From the NCBI GenBank assembly GCA_017538795.1, contig JAFYIE010000066.1, positions 1-64,000 of the forward strand: a stretch of 64,000 nucleotides of DNA, given 5' to 3'. A model generated the notes under the pieces. That model made no database searches. It saw only the letters and a program-made list of their open reading frames with translations, and was not told the origin of the DNA. This document shows positions 40,706-50,188 of the stretch, piece after piece. Source of the DNA: Bacteroidales bacterium (GTDB taxonomy: Bacteria > Bacteroidota > Bacteroidia > Bacteroidales > F082). The position numbers and the translations under genes were made by a program. How positions within the stretch are numbered: position 1 is the stretch's first letter; each line of letters begins with the position of its first letter.

Positions 40706-41588
40706 ATTTCTTCATCACCTCGAAACCTTTTCCATAAACTCCCATCACGGTATTCACCGACACAAACGCCTTCGGGTCTTCCTGCTTCACGATACGAATC
40801 ACCGGCTGGCACTCTGTCTTGCGCACCACAGCCATAACTATGTCACTGTCCTGCTTGGTGTACCAACCTGTACCTTTTATAATAGTGACGCCACGATGAA
40901 TCTCATTACCAATTCTGTCAGCGATAACCTCAGGTTTTGATGAGAAAATGAACATCTGCACCGACTGCTTGCTGCCTGTGAAGGCCAAATCCATACAGTA
41001 GCTGCTCACGAAATTACCGACCAAGCTATAGATGATAAGCTCCACACGCTGAAGGATCTCCATGTCCTGAAACACGAAAAACGAACTGCCGATGATGACG
41101 AGGTTCATCGCCAAAGTAAAGCGTCCTAACGAGATATTTCGGTACTTATTCACCACCATTGTGATGATATCCACGCCGCCGGTGCTACCGCCCTGAAGGA
41201 AGATGATGCCGTTGGCGAAGCCGCCGATGCCACCGCCTATGATGGCTGCCAAAAACTTGTCAGAGATGACAGGAGCGTCGCCGATGATGTTCTGCAACAA
41301 AGAGAAGAAGAACGACATCACCACGATGCAGTAAATGGTCTTCAAGCCGAAACGCCATCCTAAAATCCTGAAAGAGAACAAGATAAGTATAGCATTAAGC
41401 GTAAAAATGGTGATACCTGTCGAGAGCCCTGTCACCCAGTAAACGATGGTCGCGATACCGTTGACGCCGCCGCCAAGCATGTTATTCGGGATGAGGAACG
41501 CCGTCCATCCGAGGGCTATGATAAACAAGCACACTGTGATGACAGCGTAGTTTTTGATTTCAATGAGGATGTTTGAGGATTTTTTCAT
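40704..41588 (-). CDS. YitT-family membrane protein
   Basis: The 294-residue protein has five or six N-terminal transmembrane segments, including AFLIPNNMLGGGVNGIATI and GGIGGFANGIIFLQGGSTGGVDI. These are duplicated Gly-rich halves typical of YitT/DUF161. A C-terminal DUF2179 domain follows (SVQMFIFSSKPEVIADRI, RGVTIIKGTGWYT). The function of the family is not established; transport has been proposed. I chose the ATG at 41588, because the 53 upstream codons in frame are antisense or through-reading of the tRNA-Leu gene. Confidence 0.88.
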   Translation of the reverse strand: MKKSSNILIEIKNYAVITVCLFIIALGWTAFLIPNNMLGGGVNGIATIVYWVTGLSTGITIFTLNAILILFSFRILGWRFGLKTIYCIVVMSFFFSLLQNIIGDAPVISDKFLAAIIGGGIGGFANGIIFLQGGSTGGVDIITMVVNKYRNISLGRFTLAMNLVIIGSSFFVFQDMEILQRVELIIYSLVGNFVSSYCMDLAFTGSKQSVQMFIFSSKPEVIADRIGNEIHRGVTIIKGTGWYTKQDSDIVMAVVRKTECQPVIRIVKQEDPKAFVSVNTVMGVYGKGFEVMKK

Positions 41589-41668
41589 GATTTTATCATT
41601 TTCAGGATGCAAAGTTATAAATATTTTCAAATATTTGCAACCAAAAATGAAAAATCCCTTGGAAATCG

Positions 41669-41753
41669 TACCTGAGGCCGGGGTCGAACCGGCACGTCCA
41701 CAATGGACACAGGATTTTAAGTCCGGCGCGTCTACCGATTCCGCCACTCAGGC
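41669..41753 (-). tRNA. tRNA-Leu (TAA anticodon)
   Basis: 85-nt cloverleaf with a long variable arm (class II). Acceptor GCCTGAG pairs with CTCAGGT (one G-U). The D arm is GGCGGAATCGGTAGACGC. The anticodon loop ACTTAAAATC gives TAA. The T arm is GCCGGTTCGACCCCGGC. CCA is not encoded. It is downstream of two tRNA-Gly genes, probably in one transcript. Confidence 0.95.
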
Positions 41754-41766
41754 ACTTATATCTTAG

Positions 41767-41837
<71 letters not shown>

Positions 41838-41839
<2 letters not shown>

Positions 41840-41861
41840 AAATTTTGCTAGCAAAATTTGC
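41838..41861. repeat. 24-bp perfect palindrome at the tRNA-Gly 5' end
   Basis: GCAAATTTTGCTAGCAAAAT followed by TTGC. Its first bases are the first two bases of the tRNA and its last two begin the 71-nt spacer element. A 23-bp counterpart (GCAATTTTT...AAAAATTGC) sits at 42079-42101. Confidence 0.9.
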
Positions 41862-41930
41862 GGCTTTTCTTCGCGACTCGGCATTGCTCAAGCGAGCTTG
41901 GCACTGCACTCGCTGCTCAGAAAAGTCCGC
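41860..41930 (-). repeat. 71-nt tRNA-spacer hairpin element, copy 1
   Basis: On the minus strand it runs from GCGGACTTTTCTGAGCAGCG to CGAGTCGCGAAGAAAAGCCG plus C. Outer stem GCGG-A-CTTTTCT pairs with AGAAAAG-CCGC. The central hairpin is CAAGC-TC-GCTTG. Single-stranded segments GAGCAGCGAG and GCCGAGTCG are shared with copy 2. Stems differ from copy 2 by compensatory changes. Confidence 0.8.
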
Positions 41931-42007
41931 ACTCCTTCTATTGAAGGTCATCGTAGTACTAATATGCTACGAGAATTTTGCAGCTTTAATTCTTTCAAAG
42001 AACTTTG

Positions 42008-42078
<71 letters not shown>

Positions 42079-42080
<2 letters not shown>

Positions 42081-42101
42081 AATTTTTATCCCAAAAATTG
42101 C
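42079..42101. repeat. 23-bp palindrome at the second tRNA-Gly 5' end
   Basis: GCAATTTTT, ATCCC, AAAAATTGC. It occupies the same position relative to the tRNA as the 24-bp palindrome of copy 1, but with different sequence. Confidence 0.85.
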
Positions 42102-42171
42102 GGCTTCTTGTCACGACTCGGCAAAATCAAAACGCGTTTTGCTTCTGCTCTCGCTGCTCCAAGAAGTCCGC
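42100..42171 (-). repeat. 72-nt tRNA-spacer hairpin element, copy 2
   Basis: Minus-strand outer stem GCGG-A-CTTCTTG pairs with CAAGAAG-CCGC. The central palindrome is CAAAACGCGTTTTG. It has the conserved GAGCAGCGAG and GCCGAGTCG segments of copy 1. It lies in the predicted leader of the tRNA transcript. Confidence 0.8.
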
Positions 42172-42209
42172 TATGGAACAACTGCAAATTCCTATTTGGA
42201 ATTGCGGTG

Positions 42210-42217
42210 CAAAAATA
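42210..42217 (-). promoter_or_regulatory. -7 box of the tRNA cluster
   Basis: TATTTTTG on the minus strand. It is the only good box upstream of both tRNA-Gly genes, suggesting one transcript of element, tRNA-Gly, element, tRNA-Gly and tRNA-Leu. Confidence 0.5.
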
Positions 42218-42262
42218 CTACATTTTTTTATACCTACAACATTTTTTTGAAAAAAAATTTCA

Positions 42263-42339
42263 GTGTCTTCAGTTATCATTTTTCGGTTGCCACCTCTCTG
42301 CGAGAGCTGAAGGCCTTCAAAATTGATAACCAAAGACAC
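42263..42339. repeat. Imperfect inverted repeat downstream of mutS
   Basis: 42263-42278 (GTGTCTTCAGTTATCA) pairs with 42324-42339 over 14 of 16 positions. A CTCTC-TGC-GAGAG hairpin sits inside. No gene was seen in 42172-42425 apart from this, the tRNA promoter and the type-A unit. Confidence 0.7.
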
Positions 42340-42358
42340 CAATGAGTTCTCAAAGTCA

Positions 42359-42421
42359 CTGATTGTCAATTAGAGAGCCTCAGCGAGCGCAGCGAGGTGC
42401 CAGCTCGATAATGACGACTAA
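42359..42421 (-). repeat. Type-A palindromic unit, third copy
   Basis: Read on the minus strand it matches the units at 59645-59707 and 59816-59878: a TTAGTC(A/G)TCATTATCGAGC start, a CCTCGCTGCGCTCGCTGAGG core and CTCTCTAATTGA near the end. It sits directly after the mutS stop and may terminate it. Confidence 0.85.
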
Positions 42422-42425
42422 AAAA

Positions 42426-45032
42426 TCAGTAGTTTTTTAGCATCTTCTTGATTTCATTGAGCTTCATCAGCGCCTCAACCGGCGTCAAAGTATCAATGTT
42501 GGTGTTCAAAATATCATCTTTAATTTGAAGCAAAAGCGGGTCATCGAGCTGAATGAAGCTGAGCTGCATATTATCGATCTGCTTACTCTCTTTGATAGCC
42601 TCATCAAGGTTATCATGCGAATGCGACTTCTCAAGCATCGATAGCAACGCATCGGCTCTGTCGATGACTTTCCGCGGCATTCCCGCCATCGCCGCCACAT
42701 GGATACCGAAGCTGTGTGCACTGCCTCCACGTTTCAATTTTCTTAAAAACACAACCTTGTTCCCGACTTCTTTCACCGTCACATGGTAGTTTTTAATCCT
42801 CTTGAACGACGCCTCCATCTCGTTAAGTTCATGATAATGAGTGGCAAACATCACCTTGGCGCGCATAGTCGGATGCTCGTGCAGATACTCAGTTATCGCC
42901 CACGCTATGCTGATGCCATCGTAGGTGCTGGTGCCTCGCCCGATCTCGTCGAGCAAAATCAGGCTGCGGTTCGAGACGTTGTTCAAAATCGAAGCGGTCT
43001 CGTTCATCTCAACCATAAACGTCGACTCGCCGGAAGAAATGTTATCAGAAGCGCCGACACGCGTGAAAATCTTGTCGACCAAGCCAATACGCGCCGCCGA
43101 AGCCGGCACAAACGAGCCAATCTGAGCCAACAAAACAATGAGCGCCGTCTGCCTCAACAGAGCCGACTTACCCGACATGTTAGGTCCAGTGATAATGATG
43201 ATTTGCTGTTTTTCTCTATCGAGATACACGTCGTTCGAGATATACTCCTCTCCCACCGGCATCATCTGCTCTATGACCGGATGCCTACCTTCTTTAATAT
43301 CAATAACATACGACTCATCAACAGTCGGCATGACATAATTGTTGCTCAACGCTATGTATCCAAAGTTCACGAGGCAGTCGATCTTCGCCACTAAAGCCGC
43401 GTCGAGCTGAATCGGAGCCACAAACTCCGCCGTAGCGGCAATCAGCTCCGCATAAACTTGATCCTCAATGACTTGAATCCTCTCTTCTGCTCCGAGAATC
43501 TTCTGCTCATATTCTTTGAGCTCTTCTGTGATATAACGTTCGGCATTTGCCAGCGTCTGCTTGCGGATCCACTCAGCCGGCACCTTGTCTTTGTGCGTGT
43601 TCGTGACCTCCAGATAATATCCGAAAACGTTGTTGAAGCCCACTTTCAACGATGAAATACCAGTCGCTTCGACCTCTCTTTTCTGAATGTTGACAAGGTA
43701 ATCTTTGCCCGAACGCGACAAATTTCTCAAATCGTCAAGTTCAGCGTTCACGCCATCGGCGATGAAATTTCCTTTAGATGTCACCGCCGGCGCATCGACT
43801 CTGATCTCTTTTTTAATTCTCTCTCTTATTGATTCACAAGGATTTAGCTGCTCGGCAAACGCCTTAACGGAAGCATTGTCACTCTCCTTGCAAAGCTCAC
43901 GGATTATCGCTATTTGTTCCAATGCGCGCGCCACCTGCAGGAGCTCGCGAGGGTTTACCCGAGCGAGCGACACTTTTGAGATAAGTCGTTCTAAATCACC
44001 AACTTGACGGATGGCATCTTGAAATTTTGTAATGACATCTCTATTTTTATAGAAATAATCGACAACCTCATATCGTGCCTGGATCTGCTCTTTGTTTTTC
44101 AACGGCAACGAAATCCAGCGGCGCAACAAACGTGAACCCATTGGCGATACGGTCTTGTCGACAACGTCAATAAGAGTTTTGGCGTTAGGATTCGGGGTGT
44201 TCAACAACTCTAAATTTCTGATCGTGAACTTATCCAGCCACACAAACTGTCCCTGGTCGATACGTGAAAGCGAGGTGATGTAATCTATCTTATCGTGCTG
44301 AGTTTCATGGAGATAATGTATCGCAGCGCCCGCCGCCACAATGCCTTTCGGGAAGTCGTCAACGCCAAAACCTTTCAACGAGGTGGTATTAAAATGCCGC
44401 GTCAAAATGTCGTGCGCATAGTCGTCGGTGAAGACCCAGTCGTCGAACACCGTCAAAAAATATTTATCACTGAAAGACTCAATAAAATCGCGGCGTTTAT
44501 TGCGCTGGCAAAGCACTTCCGAAGGGTTGAAACTTTGCAGAAGCTTGTCGATATACTCGTTGTTGCCCTGCGTAAGATAAAATTCTCCCGTCGACACGTC
44601 AAGAAACGCTATTCCGCTCTCGTTTTTGTCAAGATGCACCGACGCCAGGAAGTTGTTCTCCTTCTGCGTCAGCACGTTATCGTTATAAGTAACGCCAGGT
44701 GTCACCAACTCGACCACGCCTCGTTTAACTAAACCCTTGGCTGTTTTTGGATCTTCAAGTTGCTCACACACAGCCACTTTAAGCCCGGCACGCACCAACT
44801 TTGGCAGATAAGTGTCGAGCGCGTGATGCGGAAATCCGGCAAGCTCAACGCTCTGCACCATCGCACTCGAGCGACGCGTCAAAACGATACCCAAAATCTC
44901 CGACGCCTTCACCGCGTCCTCACCGTACGTCTCATAAAAATCGCCAACACGGAACAACAGCATCGCTTCAGGGTATTTCGCCTTGAATGCATAATACTGC
45001 CTCATCAAAGGGGTATCATTGGGATTTGCCAT
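42426..45032 (-). CDS. mutS: DNA mismatch repair protein MutS
   Basis: The 868-residue full-length MutS has the mismatch-recognition [14 protein letters not shown] Phe-x-Glu motif near residue 36. Connector, lever and clamp domains follow. The C-terminal ABC ATPase has Walker [17 protein letters not shown]-type STFMVEMNE, Walker [14 protein letters not shown] and the ATHYHEL switch. A C-terminal tetramer/beta-clamp tail is present. It finds mismatches and recruits MutL. It is monocistronic and divergent from the TrmH-type gene. Confidence 0.98.
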   Translation of the reverse strand: MANPNDTPLMRQYYAFKAKYPEAMLLFRVGDFYETYGEDAVKASEILGIVLTRRSSAMVQSVELAGFPHHALDTYLPKLVRAGLKVAVCEQLEDPKTAKGLVKRGVVELVTPGVTYNDNVLTQKENNFLASVHLDKNESGIAFLDVSTGEFYLTQGNNEYIDKLLQSFNPSEVLCQRNKRRDFIESFSDKYFLTVFDDWVFTDDYAHDILTRHFNTTSLKGFGVDDFPKGIVAAGAAIHYLHETQHDKIDYITSLSRIDQGQFVWLDKFTIRNLELLNTPNPNAKTLIDVVDKTVSPMGSRLLRRWISLPLKNKEQIQARYEVVDYFYKNRDVITKFQDAIRQVGDLERLISKVSLARVNPRELLQVARALEQIAIIRELCKESDNASVKAFAEQLNPCESIRERIKKEIRVDAPAVTSKGNFIADGVNAELDDLRNLSRSGKDYLVNIQKREVEATGISSLKVGFNNVFGYYLEVTNTHKDKVPAEWIRKQTLANAERYITEELKEYEQKILGAEERIQVIEDQVYAELIAATAEFVAPIQLDAALVAKIDCLVNFGYIALSNNYVMPTVDESYVIDIKEGRHPVIEQMMPVGEEYISNDVYLDREKQQIIIITGPNMSGKSALLRQTALIVLLAQIGSFVPASAARIGLVDKIFTRVGASDNISSGESTFMVEMNETASILNNVSNRSLILLDEIGRGTSTYDGISIAWAITEYLHEHPTMRAKVMFATHYHELNEMEASFKRIKNYHVTVKEVGNKVVFLRKLKRGGSAHSFGIHVAAMAGMPRKVIDRADALLSMLEKSHSHDNLDEAIKESKQIDNMQLSFIQLDDPLLLQIKDDILNTNIDTLTPVEALMKLNEIKKMLKNY

Positions 45033-45076
45033 GTTTTAATGAAAAATAAGTAAAAGTTATTGATGCTAACAATGCA

Positions 45077-45084
45077 CAAAATTA
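45077..45084 (-). promoter_or_regulatory. -7 box of mutS
   Basis: TAATTTTG on the minus strand, about 45 bases before the ATG. Confidence 0.5.
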
Positions 45085-45118
45085 CACTTTTTTCCTGAAA
45101 CCGCACCAAAAAAAATCA

Positions 45119-45126
45119 TATTTTTG
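45119..45126 (+). promoter_or_regulatory. -7 box of the SpoU methyltransferase gene
   Basis: TATTTTTG, 17 bases before ATG 45144. Confidence 0.5.
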
Positions 45127-45143
45127 CAAAAATTATTTATCTT

Positions 45144-45674
45144 ATGCGCAAGCTAACAATGCCCGAGTTAAATCGTTTGAATGTCAATGACTATCACAAA
45201 GTTAAGAAGTTGCCTGTGGTCGTGGTGCTTGACAATGTGCGTTCGATGGAGAACGTCGGCTCGTTTTTCCGCACCGCCGACGCCTTCCGCATCGAGGCTA
45301 TCTACCTCTGCGGAATCACAGCATGTCCGCCGCATCGCGAGATTCACAAGACCGCACTGGGCGCCGACGAGAGCGTGGAATGGAAGTATTTCGAGACCAC
45401 ATCGCAGGCTTGCGAACACCTTAAAGAAAAGGGTTACAAGATTTTCGCCGTCGAACAGATCGAAAACAGCATAAAACTCAATGATTTCAAAACACCCGAA
45501 AACTCAGCGTATATCTTTGGTAACGAAGTGGATGGCGTCGACGATGCCGTTCTTCCTTACTGCGAACAGGCCATAGAAATACCTCAAGAAGGCACAAAAC
45601 ACTCGCTCAACGTGTCGGTAAGCGGCGGCATCGTGATGTACCATCTGTTCAACGACCTGAAAAAATATTTATAA
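45144..45674 (+). CDS. TrmH/SpoU-family RNA 2'-O-methyltransferase
   Basis: This 176-residue SPOUT enzyme carries the three SpoU motifs: motif 1 DNVRSMENVGSFFRTADAF (with the catalytic Arg), motif 2 YIFGNEVDGVDDAVL and motif 3 HSLNVSVSGGIVMYHL, which form the SAM-binding knot. It probably methylates a tRNA or rRNA ribose; which site cannot be told. It lacks the N-terminal RNA-binding extension of larger members. Confidence 0.9.
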   Translation: MRKLTMPELNRLNVNDYHKVKKLPVVVVLDNVRSMENVGSFFRTADAFRIEAIYLCGITACPPHREIHKTALGADESVEWKYFETTSQACEHLKEKGYKIFAVEQIENSIKLNDFKTPENSAYIFGNEVDGVDDAVLPYCEQAIEIPQEGTKHSLNVSVSGGIVMYHLFNDLKKYL

Positions 45675-45771
45675 TACAAGTGTTAACACGTTAAATATCA
45701 ATGCGTTACGTGTAAACAAAACATTTTTGTCTTTTTTTTAATTTATTTGTGGTTAATTACCAAAAATTCAC

Positions 45772-45779
45772 TACTTTTG
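45772..45779 (+). promoter_or_regulatory. -33/-7 promoter of the OmpA-family gene
   Basis: TACTTTTG, with TTTG at 45746-45749 lying 22 bases upstream as the -33 element. The leader is about 55 nt. It is one of the clearest promoters in the window, as expected for an abundant outer-membrane protein. Confidence 0.65.
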
Positions 45780-45838
45780 TAGCTTGAAATAAAGGGTATT
45801 TTAAATAGGTTAAATTAATAAATCAAACTAAATAAATT

Positions 45839-47152
45839 ATGAGTAAAATTACTTTCAAATCATTGCTAATCATTGTTTTAGCAGTTTTGCCATTAACATT
45901 CTTCGGTCAGGAGAACACAAATGACAATCAAAACAAGGAAAAGACAAACTACTGGTATGTTGGCTTCGATGAGGGCGCAACTCTCCTCTTCGGCGACAAC
46001 AAAGCATGGGATTTTGAGCAAGTCAGACCACAGATCGGTATCCACGGCGGTTACAACTTCGCAAAGCATTTCCAAGTTTACGGTAGAATTTCAGCCGGTA
46101 CTCTTAAAGGCGAATTAAAAAATGTTTTCAAAATTGAAAACTCAAGCTTCATCGCTTACGACTTGAACTTATCAGCAGACGTTATCAGCCTTATCAAAGG
46201 TTATAACCCTGACAGAGTCTTCGGTTTGAAACCACACGTCGGTTTCGGTCAGATGATGTACCAGGCAAGAACTATCGCCGGCGGTAAAGTTTACAAATAC
46301 GGTTATGACGATGCTACAACAACAGACAAAGGTAACGGTATCGGCGGCAGAAAAGTCGTTATGGAAGTTCCTTTTGGTGTTGAATTTGAATTCAACCTCA
46401 CAAGAAGATGCGCTCTCTACCTCGATGTTATGGCAACATACACCGATACAGACTGCCTCGACGGTTATGCAAGCGGTGACCACTACGATTGGTACGCTTC
46501 AACAAACGTCGGTTTCAGATATAAATTCAGAAAGCCAAAACCGAATCCATGCGAGCCAGTTCCTTGCGACCCAGTTCCATGCGAAGTAGACCAGGACGCT
46601 ATCGACAAAGCAGTTGAAGAGGCTCTCGAAAAATACAAAGCAGAACATCCTGAACCAGTTGAGGCTGAGGCAGAAGAAGCTGACGAGACAGAATCTCTCG
46701 AAAACTACGAAGAAAAAGACATCCACCTCGCATTCAAAGTTGGTAAAGCAGAAGTTGAAGATTCTCCAGCCAACAACGCAGAAGTTGAGAAAATCAAAGA
46801 AGATGGCAGAGAAATCAGCACAATTATGACAGTAGGTTACGCTTCACCAGAAGGCAACGACGAGCAAAACCAGAAACTCTCAGAAGAACGCGCCCAAGCA
46901 GCTGCCGACTTCATCGAGAAGAAACTCGGCGAAGAAGGTGAAGGCATCAACTTCCAGCCAAAAGGTATGGGTTCAGACTGGGACGGTTTGAGAGAAGCTG
47001 TCAACAACTCAAACATCTCAAACAAAGAAGAAATCTTGAAGGCTATCGACGCTAAAGACACAAAGGCTTTGAACGCATTGAAAGCTAAGAATCCTGAGCT
47101 CGGCAACATGTTGAACAGCCTCAGAAGAACACAGATCTTCATCAACAAATAA
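45839..47152 (+). CDS. OmpA-family outer-membrane protein
   Basis: The 437-residue protein has signal peptide MSKITFKSLLIIVLAVLPLTFFG. An N-terminal eight-strand-type beta-barrel (about 30-230) follows, with alternating aromatic strands such as WYVGFDEGATLLFGDN. A PCEPVPCDPVPCE hinge and an acidic helical linker lead to an OmpA/MotB-like peptidoglycan-binding domain (TVGYASPEGNDEQNQKLSEE, RAQAAADFIEKKL). It tethers the outer membrane to the wall. The three-Cys-Pro hinge is a small peculiarity. Confidence 0.9.
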   Translation: MSKITFKSLLIIVLAVLPLTFFGQENTNDNQNKEKTNYWYVGFDEGATLLFGDNKAWDFEQVRPQIGIHGGYNFAKHFQVYGRISAGTLKGELKNVFKIENSSFIAYDLNLSADVISLIKGYNPDRVFGLKPHVGFGQMMYQARTIAGGKVYKYGYDDATTTDKGNGIGGRKVVMEVPFGVEFEFNLTRRCALYLDVMATYTDTDCLDGYASGDHYDWYASTNVGFRYKFRKPKPNPCEPVPCDPVPCEVDQDAIDKAVEEALEKYKAEHPEPVEAEAEEADETESLENYEEKDIHLAFKVGKAEVEDSPANNAEVEKIKEDGREISTIMTVGYASPEGNDEQNQKLSEERAQAAADFIEKKLGEEGEGINFQPKGMGSDWDGLREAVNNSNISNKEEILKAIDAKDTKALNALKAKNPELGNMLNSLRRTQIFINK

Positions 47153-47169
47153 GAAGATTTCTGAATGAT

Positions 47170-47198
47170 AAAAAAGGTCTCCGACGGAGACCTTTTTT
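47170..47198. terminator. Bidirectional intrinsic terminator
   Basis: AAAAAGGTCTCC, GAC, GGAGACCTTTTT between the OmpA gene and the convergent deoxynucleoside kinase gene. Confidence 0.9.
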
Positions 47199-47203
47199 TA
47201 TTA

Positions 47204-47842
47204 TCAAAGTACCAACCGGTGAATTCCTATATCATACGGCTGGTCGATAGCCTCAACAACCCGGTCGTAATCCTTTTTGTTGGCGACAAAATCAATATTG
47301 TTGGTGTCCAAAATCAAAATTCTCATGTCGGTCTGCTGACGAATGAAATCGAAATAACCTTGCTGCAGATGCTCGAGATACGAGTCATCGATTTTCTGCT
47401 CATACTCCCTGCCGCGCTTGTGAATGTTATATTGCAAATGCTCGACATCAAGATAAAGATACACCATCAGCTCAGGTTTAGGAATGTTCGAGAAAATGAT
47501 ATTGAAAAATCTTGAAAACAAGTCGTATTCATCAGGTTGCAGGTTCTCACGCGAGAAAATCAACGATTTGGCGACATAATAATCGGAGATAATGAAATCG
47601 TGGAACAAATCAAGGTTTCCAAGCTTATCCTTCAGCTGCTGAAAACGCAAAGCGAGAAACGTCATCTCCACCTGGAAGGCATACTTGTCAGGCTCCTCGT
47701 AAAACTTAGCAAGAAAAGGATTCTTATCAGGTTCAAACTCCTCAAGGATGAGCTTTCCGTTGAAATCCTTGGAAATCATCGTCGAGAGCGTAGTCTTGCC
47801 GGCTCCCATCGTACCTTCTATTGCCACGTAATTATATCTCAT
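47204..47842 (-). CDS. Deoxynucleoside kinase (dGK/dCK/TK2-like family)
   Basis: The 212-residue P-loop kinase has Walker A IEGTMGAGKTTLS near residue 9, EEFEPDKNPFL with the substrate-binding Glu, and a lid region RGREYEQKIDDSYLEHLQQG typical of the dNK family. It phosphorylates deoxynucleosides for salvage; base preference cannot be read from the sequence. It follows folK by six bases. Confidence 0.9.
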   Translation of the reverse strand: MRYNYVAIEGTMGAGKTTLSTMISKDFNGKLILEEFEPDKNPFLAKFYEEPDKYAFQVEMTFLALRFQQLKDKLGNLDLFHDFIISDYYVAKSLIFSRENLQPDEYDLFSRFFNIIFSNIPKPELMVYLYLDVEHLQYNIHKRGREYEQKIDDSYLEHLQQGYFDFIRQQTDMRILILDTNNIDFVANKKDYDRVVEAIDQPYDIGIHRLVL

Positions 47843-47848
47843 ACCTTA

Positions 47849-48343
47849 TTAATATATGTTCACTTTTCCAAAATCCTGACACTCTTCAAGAAGCTGCCGA
47901 TTTGTCTTCTTCAGCACCGAATGCATAAAATCAGGAGCGATGTCACAAAGCGGCAACAACGTAAAACGTCTCAGATGAAGACGTGGATGCGGCGCCTTAA
48001 CCATTTCAGTATCAACGACTTTATCACCAAAATAAAGAATATCCAAATCCATCGGACGCGACACATAACCATCGTGCGGAACGCTTCGGTCACGACCTAA
48101 AAACTTCTCAATGGAAAGAAGCGTTTTCATCAACTCATCAGGCGACAACGACGTATTAATTTTCACCACTTGGTTAAGAAACCATTGCTTCGACTCAAAT
48201 CCCCATGGCTCCGACTCATAAATTTTTGATTTGCCAACAATCTTGCCACAGCTCTCCTCTATCATGCTACATGCCTGATTAACAAGTAGTTCACGGTCAC
48301 CGAGATTTGAGCCTAACAATATGAAAACAAATTCCGAAGCCAT
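47849..48343 (-). CDS. folK: 6-hydroxymethyl-7,8-dihydropterin pyrophosphokinase
   Basis: The 164-residue HPPK transfers pyrophosphate from ATP to hydroxymethyl-dihydropterin in folate synthesis. It has FILLGSNLGDRE, YESEPWGF with the pterin-stacking aromatic, FLGRDRSVPHDGYVSRPMDL containing the magnesium-binding DLDIL, and PHPRLHLRRFTLLPL. I chose the ATG at 48343 because the 27 residues before it span the promoter. It is in an operon with the deoxynucleoside kinase. Confidence 0.93.
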   Translation of the reverse strand: MASEFVFILLGSNLGDRELLVNQACSMIEESCGKIVGKSKIYESEPWGFESKQWFLNQVVKINTSLSPDELMKTLLSIEKFLGRDRSVPHDGYVSRPMDLDILYFGDKVVDTEMVKAPHPRLHLRRFTLLPLCDIAPDFMHSVLKKTNRQLLEECQDFGKVNIY

Positions 48344-48370
48344 TGAAAAAATTTTTTGCCTTACAAAATG

Positions 48371-48378
48371 CAAATATA
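48371..48378 (-). promoter_or_regulatory. -7 box of folK-dNK
   Basis: TATATTTG on the minus strand, 27 bases before ATG 48343. Confidence 0.55.
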
Positions 48379-48391
48379 ATGAAAGAAATTG

Positions 48392-48399
48392 TATCTTTG
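48392..48399 (+). promoter_or_regulatory. -7 box of sppA
   Basis: TATCTTTG, 16 bases before the sppA ATG. It is back to back with the folK box. Confidence 0.55.
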
Positions 48400-48415
48400 A
48401 AAAAAATTTATCTGT

Positions 48416-50179
48416 ATGAAACAATTCTTCAAATTCATGTTCGCTTCATGCCTTGGATCGGCATTGATGCTTATAATTGCGTTCATCATCCTGATTTGGA
48501 CTGTCGGTTCCAGCTCTAAAAGTTCGGTGTCATTGAAGCCCAAATCTGTTCTTTACATGAATCTCAACTACGACATTCCTGAGAGAACCACGGATAGCGA
48601 CATCACCGCCACCTTGATGGGACTGAGAAACGGCAACAGCGATATGTCGGGCATGGACGACATCATAGCGAACATCGACGCGGCGAAAAACGACCCTAAC
48701 ATCAGCGGCATTTTCCTTGAGCTTTCATCTATAGGCACCACAACCGCCAACCTCGAGGAGATACGGAATCACATCTTAAGTTTCAGAGAATCAGGGAAGT
48801 TTGTGATATCTTACGCCGAGACAATGTCGCAAGGCGCATATTATCTTGCCACCGCCGGCAATGAGATTTACGTCAACCCTGACGGCTCGCTCGACATCCA
48901 CGGAATGGCGACACAGGTGATGTCTTACAAAAATCTCTTGGACAAGCTCGACGTCGAGATGCAAATCATCAGAGGCCCGAACAACAAGTTCAAGAGCGCT
49001 GTGGAGCCTTATTTCTTAGATAAAATGAGCGCCGCCAACAGCGAGCAGATGGAAAAACTCGTTAACTCGATATGGTTCAAAATCATCAGCGACATCAACA
49101 CCTCAAGAAGCATTAGCACCCAGAGAATCAACGAGTTAGCCGACAATTTGTCTTTGACATTCGACACGAAGCTGGCTCTTGAAGAAGGTTTCGTCGACGG
49201 CCTCGCATACAGAGACGAGATTATCGCGAGAATCAAGGAACTGGCTGGACTCAAGGAATCGGAGGAAATCAACACCATCACCAACGGACAATATGCCGGT
49301 TTGAGACCGCAAGACAAGGTGAAACCTGATAAAATCGCCATCATTTACGCCAACGGACAAATCAACGACGGTGAAGGCGACGACAGCACCATTGGCTCAA
49401 CGACCTTGTCGAAAGCAATCCGCGAGGCACGCGAGAACAAAAAAGTGAAAGCCATCGTTATGCGCGTCAACTCGCCAGGCGGCAGCGCCCTCGCCTCCGA
49501 AGTGATTCGCAGAGAAGTGGAACTCGCCAAAGCAGAAAAACCTTTCATCATCTCCATGGGAGGCTATGCGGCATCAGGCGGCTACTGGATCTCGACAGAA
49601 GGCAATTACATCTTCGCTGACCCAACCACGTTGACGGGTTCAATCGGCGTTTTCGGAACCTTCCCTAACGCAAAGAAATTCCTCAACGAGAGAGTCGGCT
49701 TAACCTTCGACGGAGTGAAAACTAACGAAAACGCCGATTTCGGACGCATTTCCGAGCCGCTCACACCTTATCAGAAGGAATTGCTGCAGAAATATGTTGG
49801 CAAAACATACAACGACTTCACCGCTTTGGTAGCCCGCACACGCGGACTGCGTCAGAGCTACGTCGACTCCATCGGTCAAGGTAGAGTGTGGACAGGCGCC
49901 GACGCCCTCGAACTCGGTCTGGTCGACGAACTCGGCGGACTCGACAAAGCCATCGCATACGCCGCTCAACAAGCCAATCTGACAGATTTTTCCATCAAAG
50001 AATATCCAAAACAAAAAGATCTGATGGAAGCACTGTTAAGCGGAGAAATGCCTGAACCATACACTAAATCATTGTTAAAGAAGAGATTTGGCGATAACTA
50101 CATATATGTCGAGACATTTGAAAACATATCAAAACTCGATGGTGTTCAGGCACTTATGCCATTTTTAGTTGTGGAATAA
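48416..50179 (+). CDS. sppA: Signal peptide peptidase SppA, 67-kDa type
   Basis: The 587-residue protein has an N-terminal membrane anchor (GSALMLIIAFIILIWTVGSS) and two tandem SppA domains. The first carries the general-base Lys region (MQIIRGPNNKFKSAVEPYF). The second has the nucleophile Ser in SMGGYAASGGYWISTEG and the downstream TLTGSIGVFG. It degrades cleaved signal peptides at the inner membrane. It is nine bases upstream of an acyltransferase gene, apparently in one operon. Confidence 0.95.
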   Translation: MKQFFKFMFASCLGSALMLIIAFIILIWTVGSSSKSSVSLKPKSVLYMNLNYDIPERTTDSDITATLMGLRNGNSDMSGMDDIIANIDAAKNDPNISGIFLELSSIGTTTANLEEIRNHILSFRESGKFVISYAETMSQGAYYLATAGNEIYVNPDGSLDIHGMATQVMSYKNLLDKLDVEMQIIRGPNNKFKSAVEPYFLDKMSAANSEQMEKLVNSIWFKIISDINTSRSISTQRINELADNLSLTFDTKLALEEGFVDGLAYRDEIIARIKELAGLKESEEINTITNGQYAGLRPQDKVKPDKIAIIYANGQINDGEGDDSTIGSTTLSKAIREARENKKVKAIVMRVNSPGGSALASEVIRREVELAKAEKPFIISMGGYAASGGYWISTEGNYIFADPTTLTGSIGVFGTFPNAKKFLNERVGLTFDGVKTNENADFGRISEPLTPYQKELLQKYVGKTYNDFTALVARTRGLRQSYVDSIGQGRVWTGADALELGLVDELGGLDKAIAYAAQQANLTDFSIKEYPKQKDLMEALLSGEMPEPYTKSLLKKRFGDNYIYVETFENISKLDGVQALMPFLVVE

Positions 50180-50188
50180 TTTTTTAAG

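Noticed and set aside
41589-41747. 53-residue N-terminal extension of the YitT protein
   Set aside because: It translates the tRNA-Leu gene. The family begins near the Met at 41588.
42172-42425. Small genes in the mutS-tRNA interval
   Set aside because: Several frames of 60-90 codons exist but all run through palindromes or tRNA sequence and lack start contexts.
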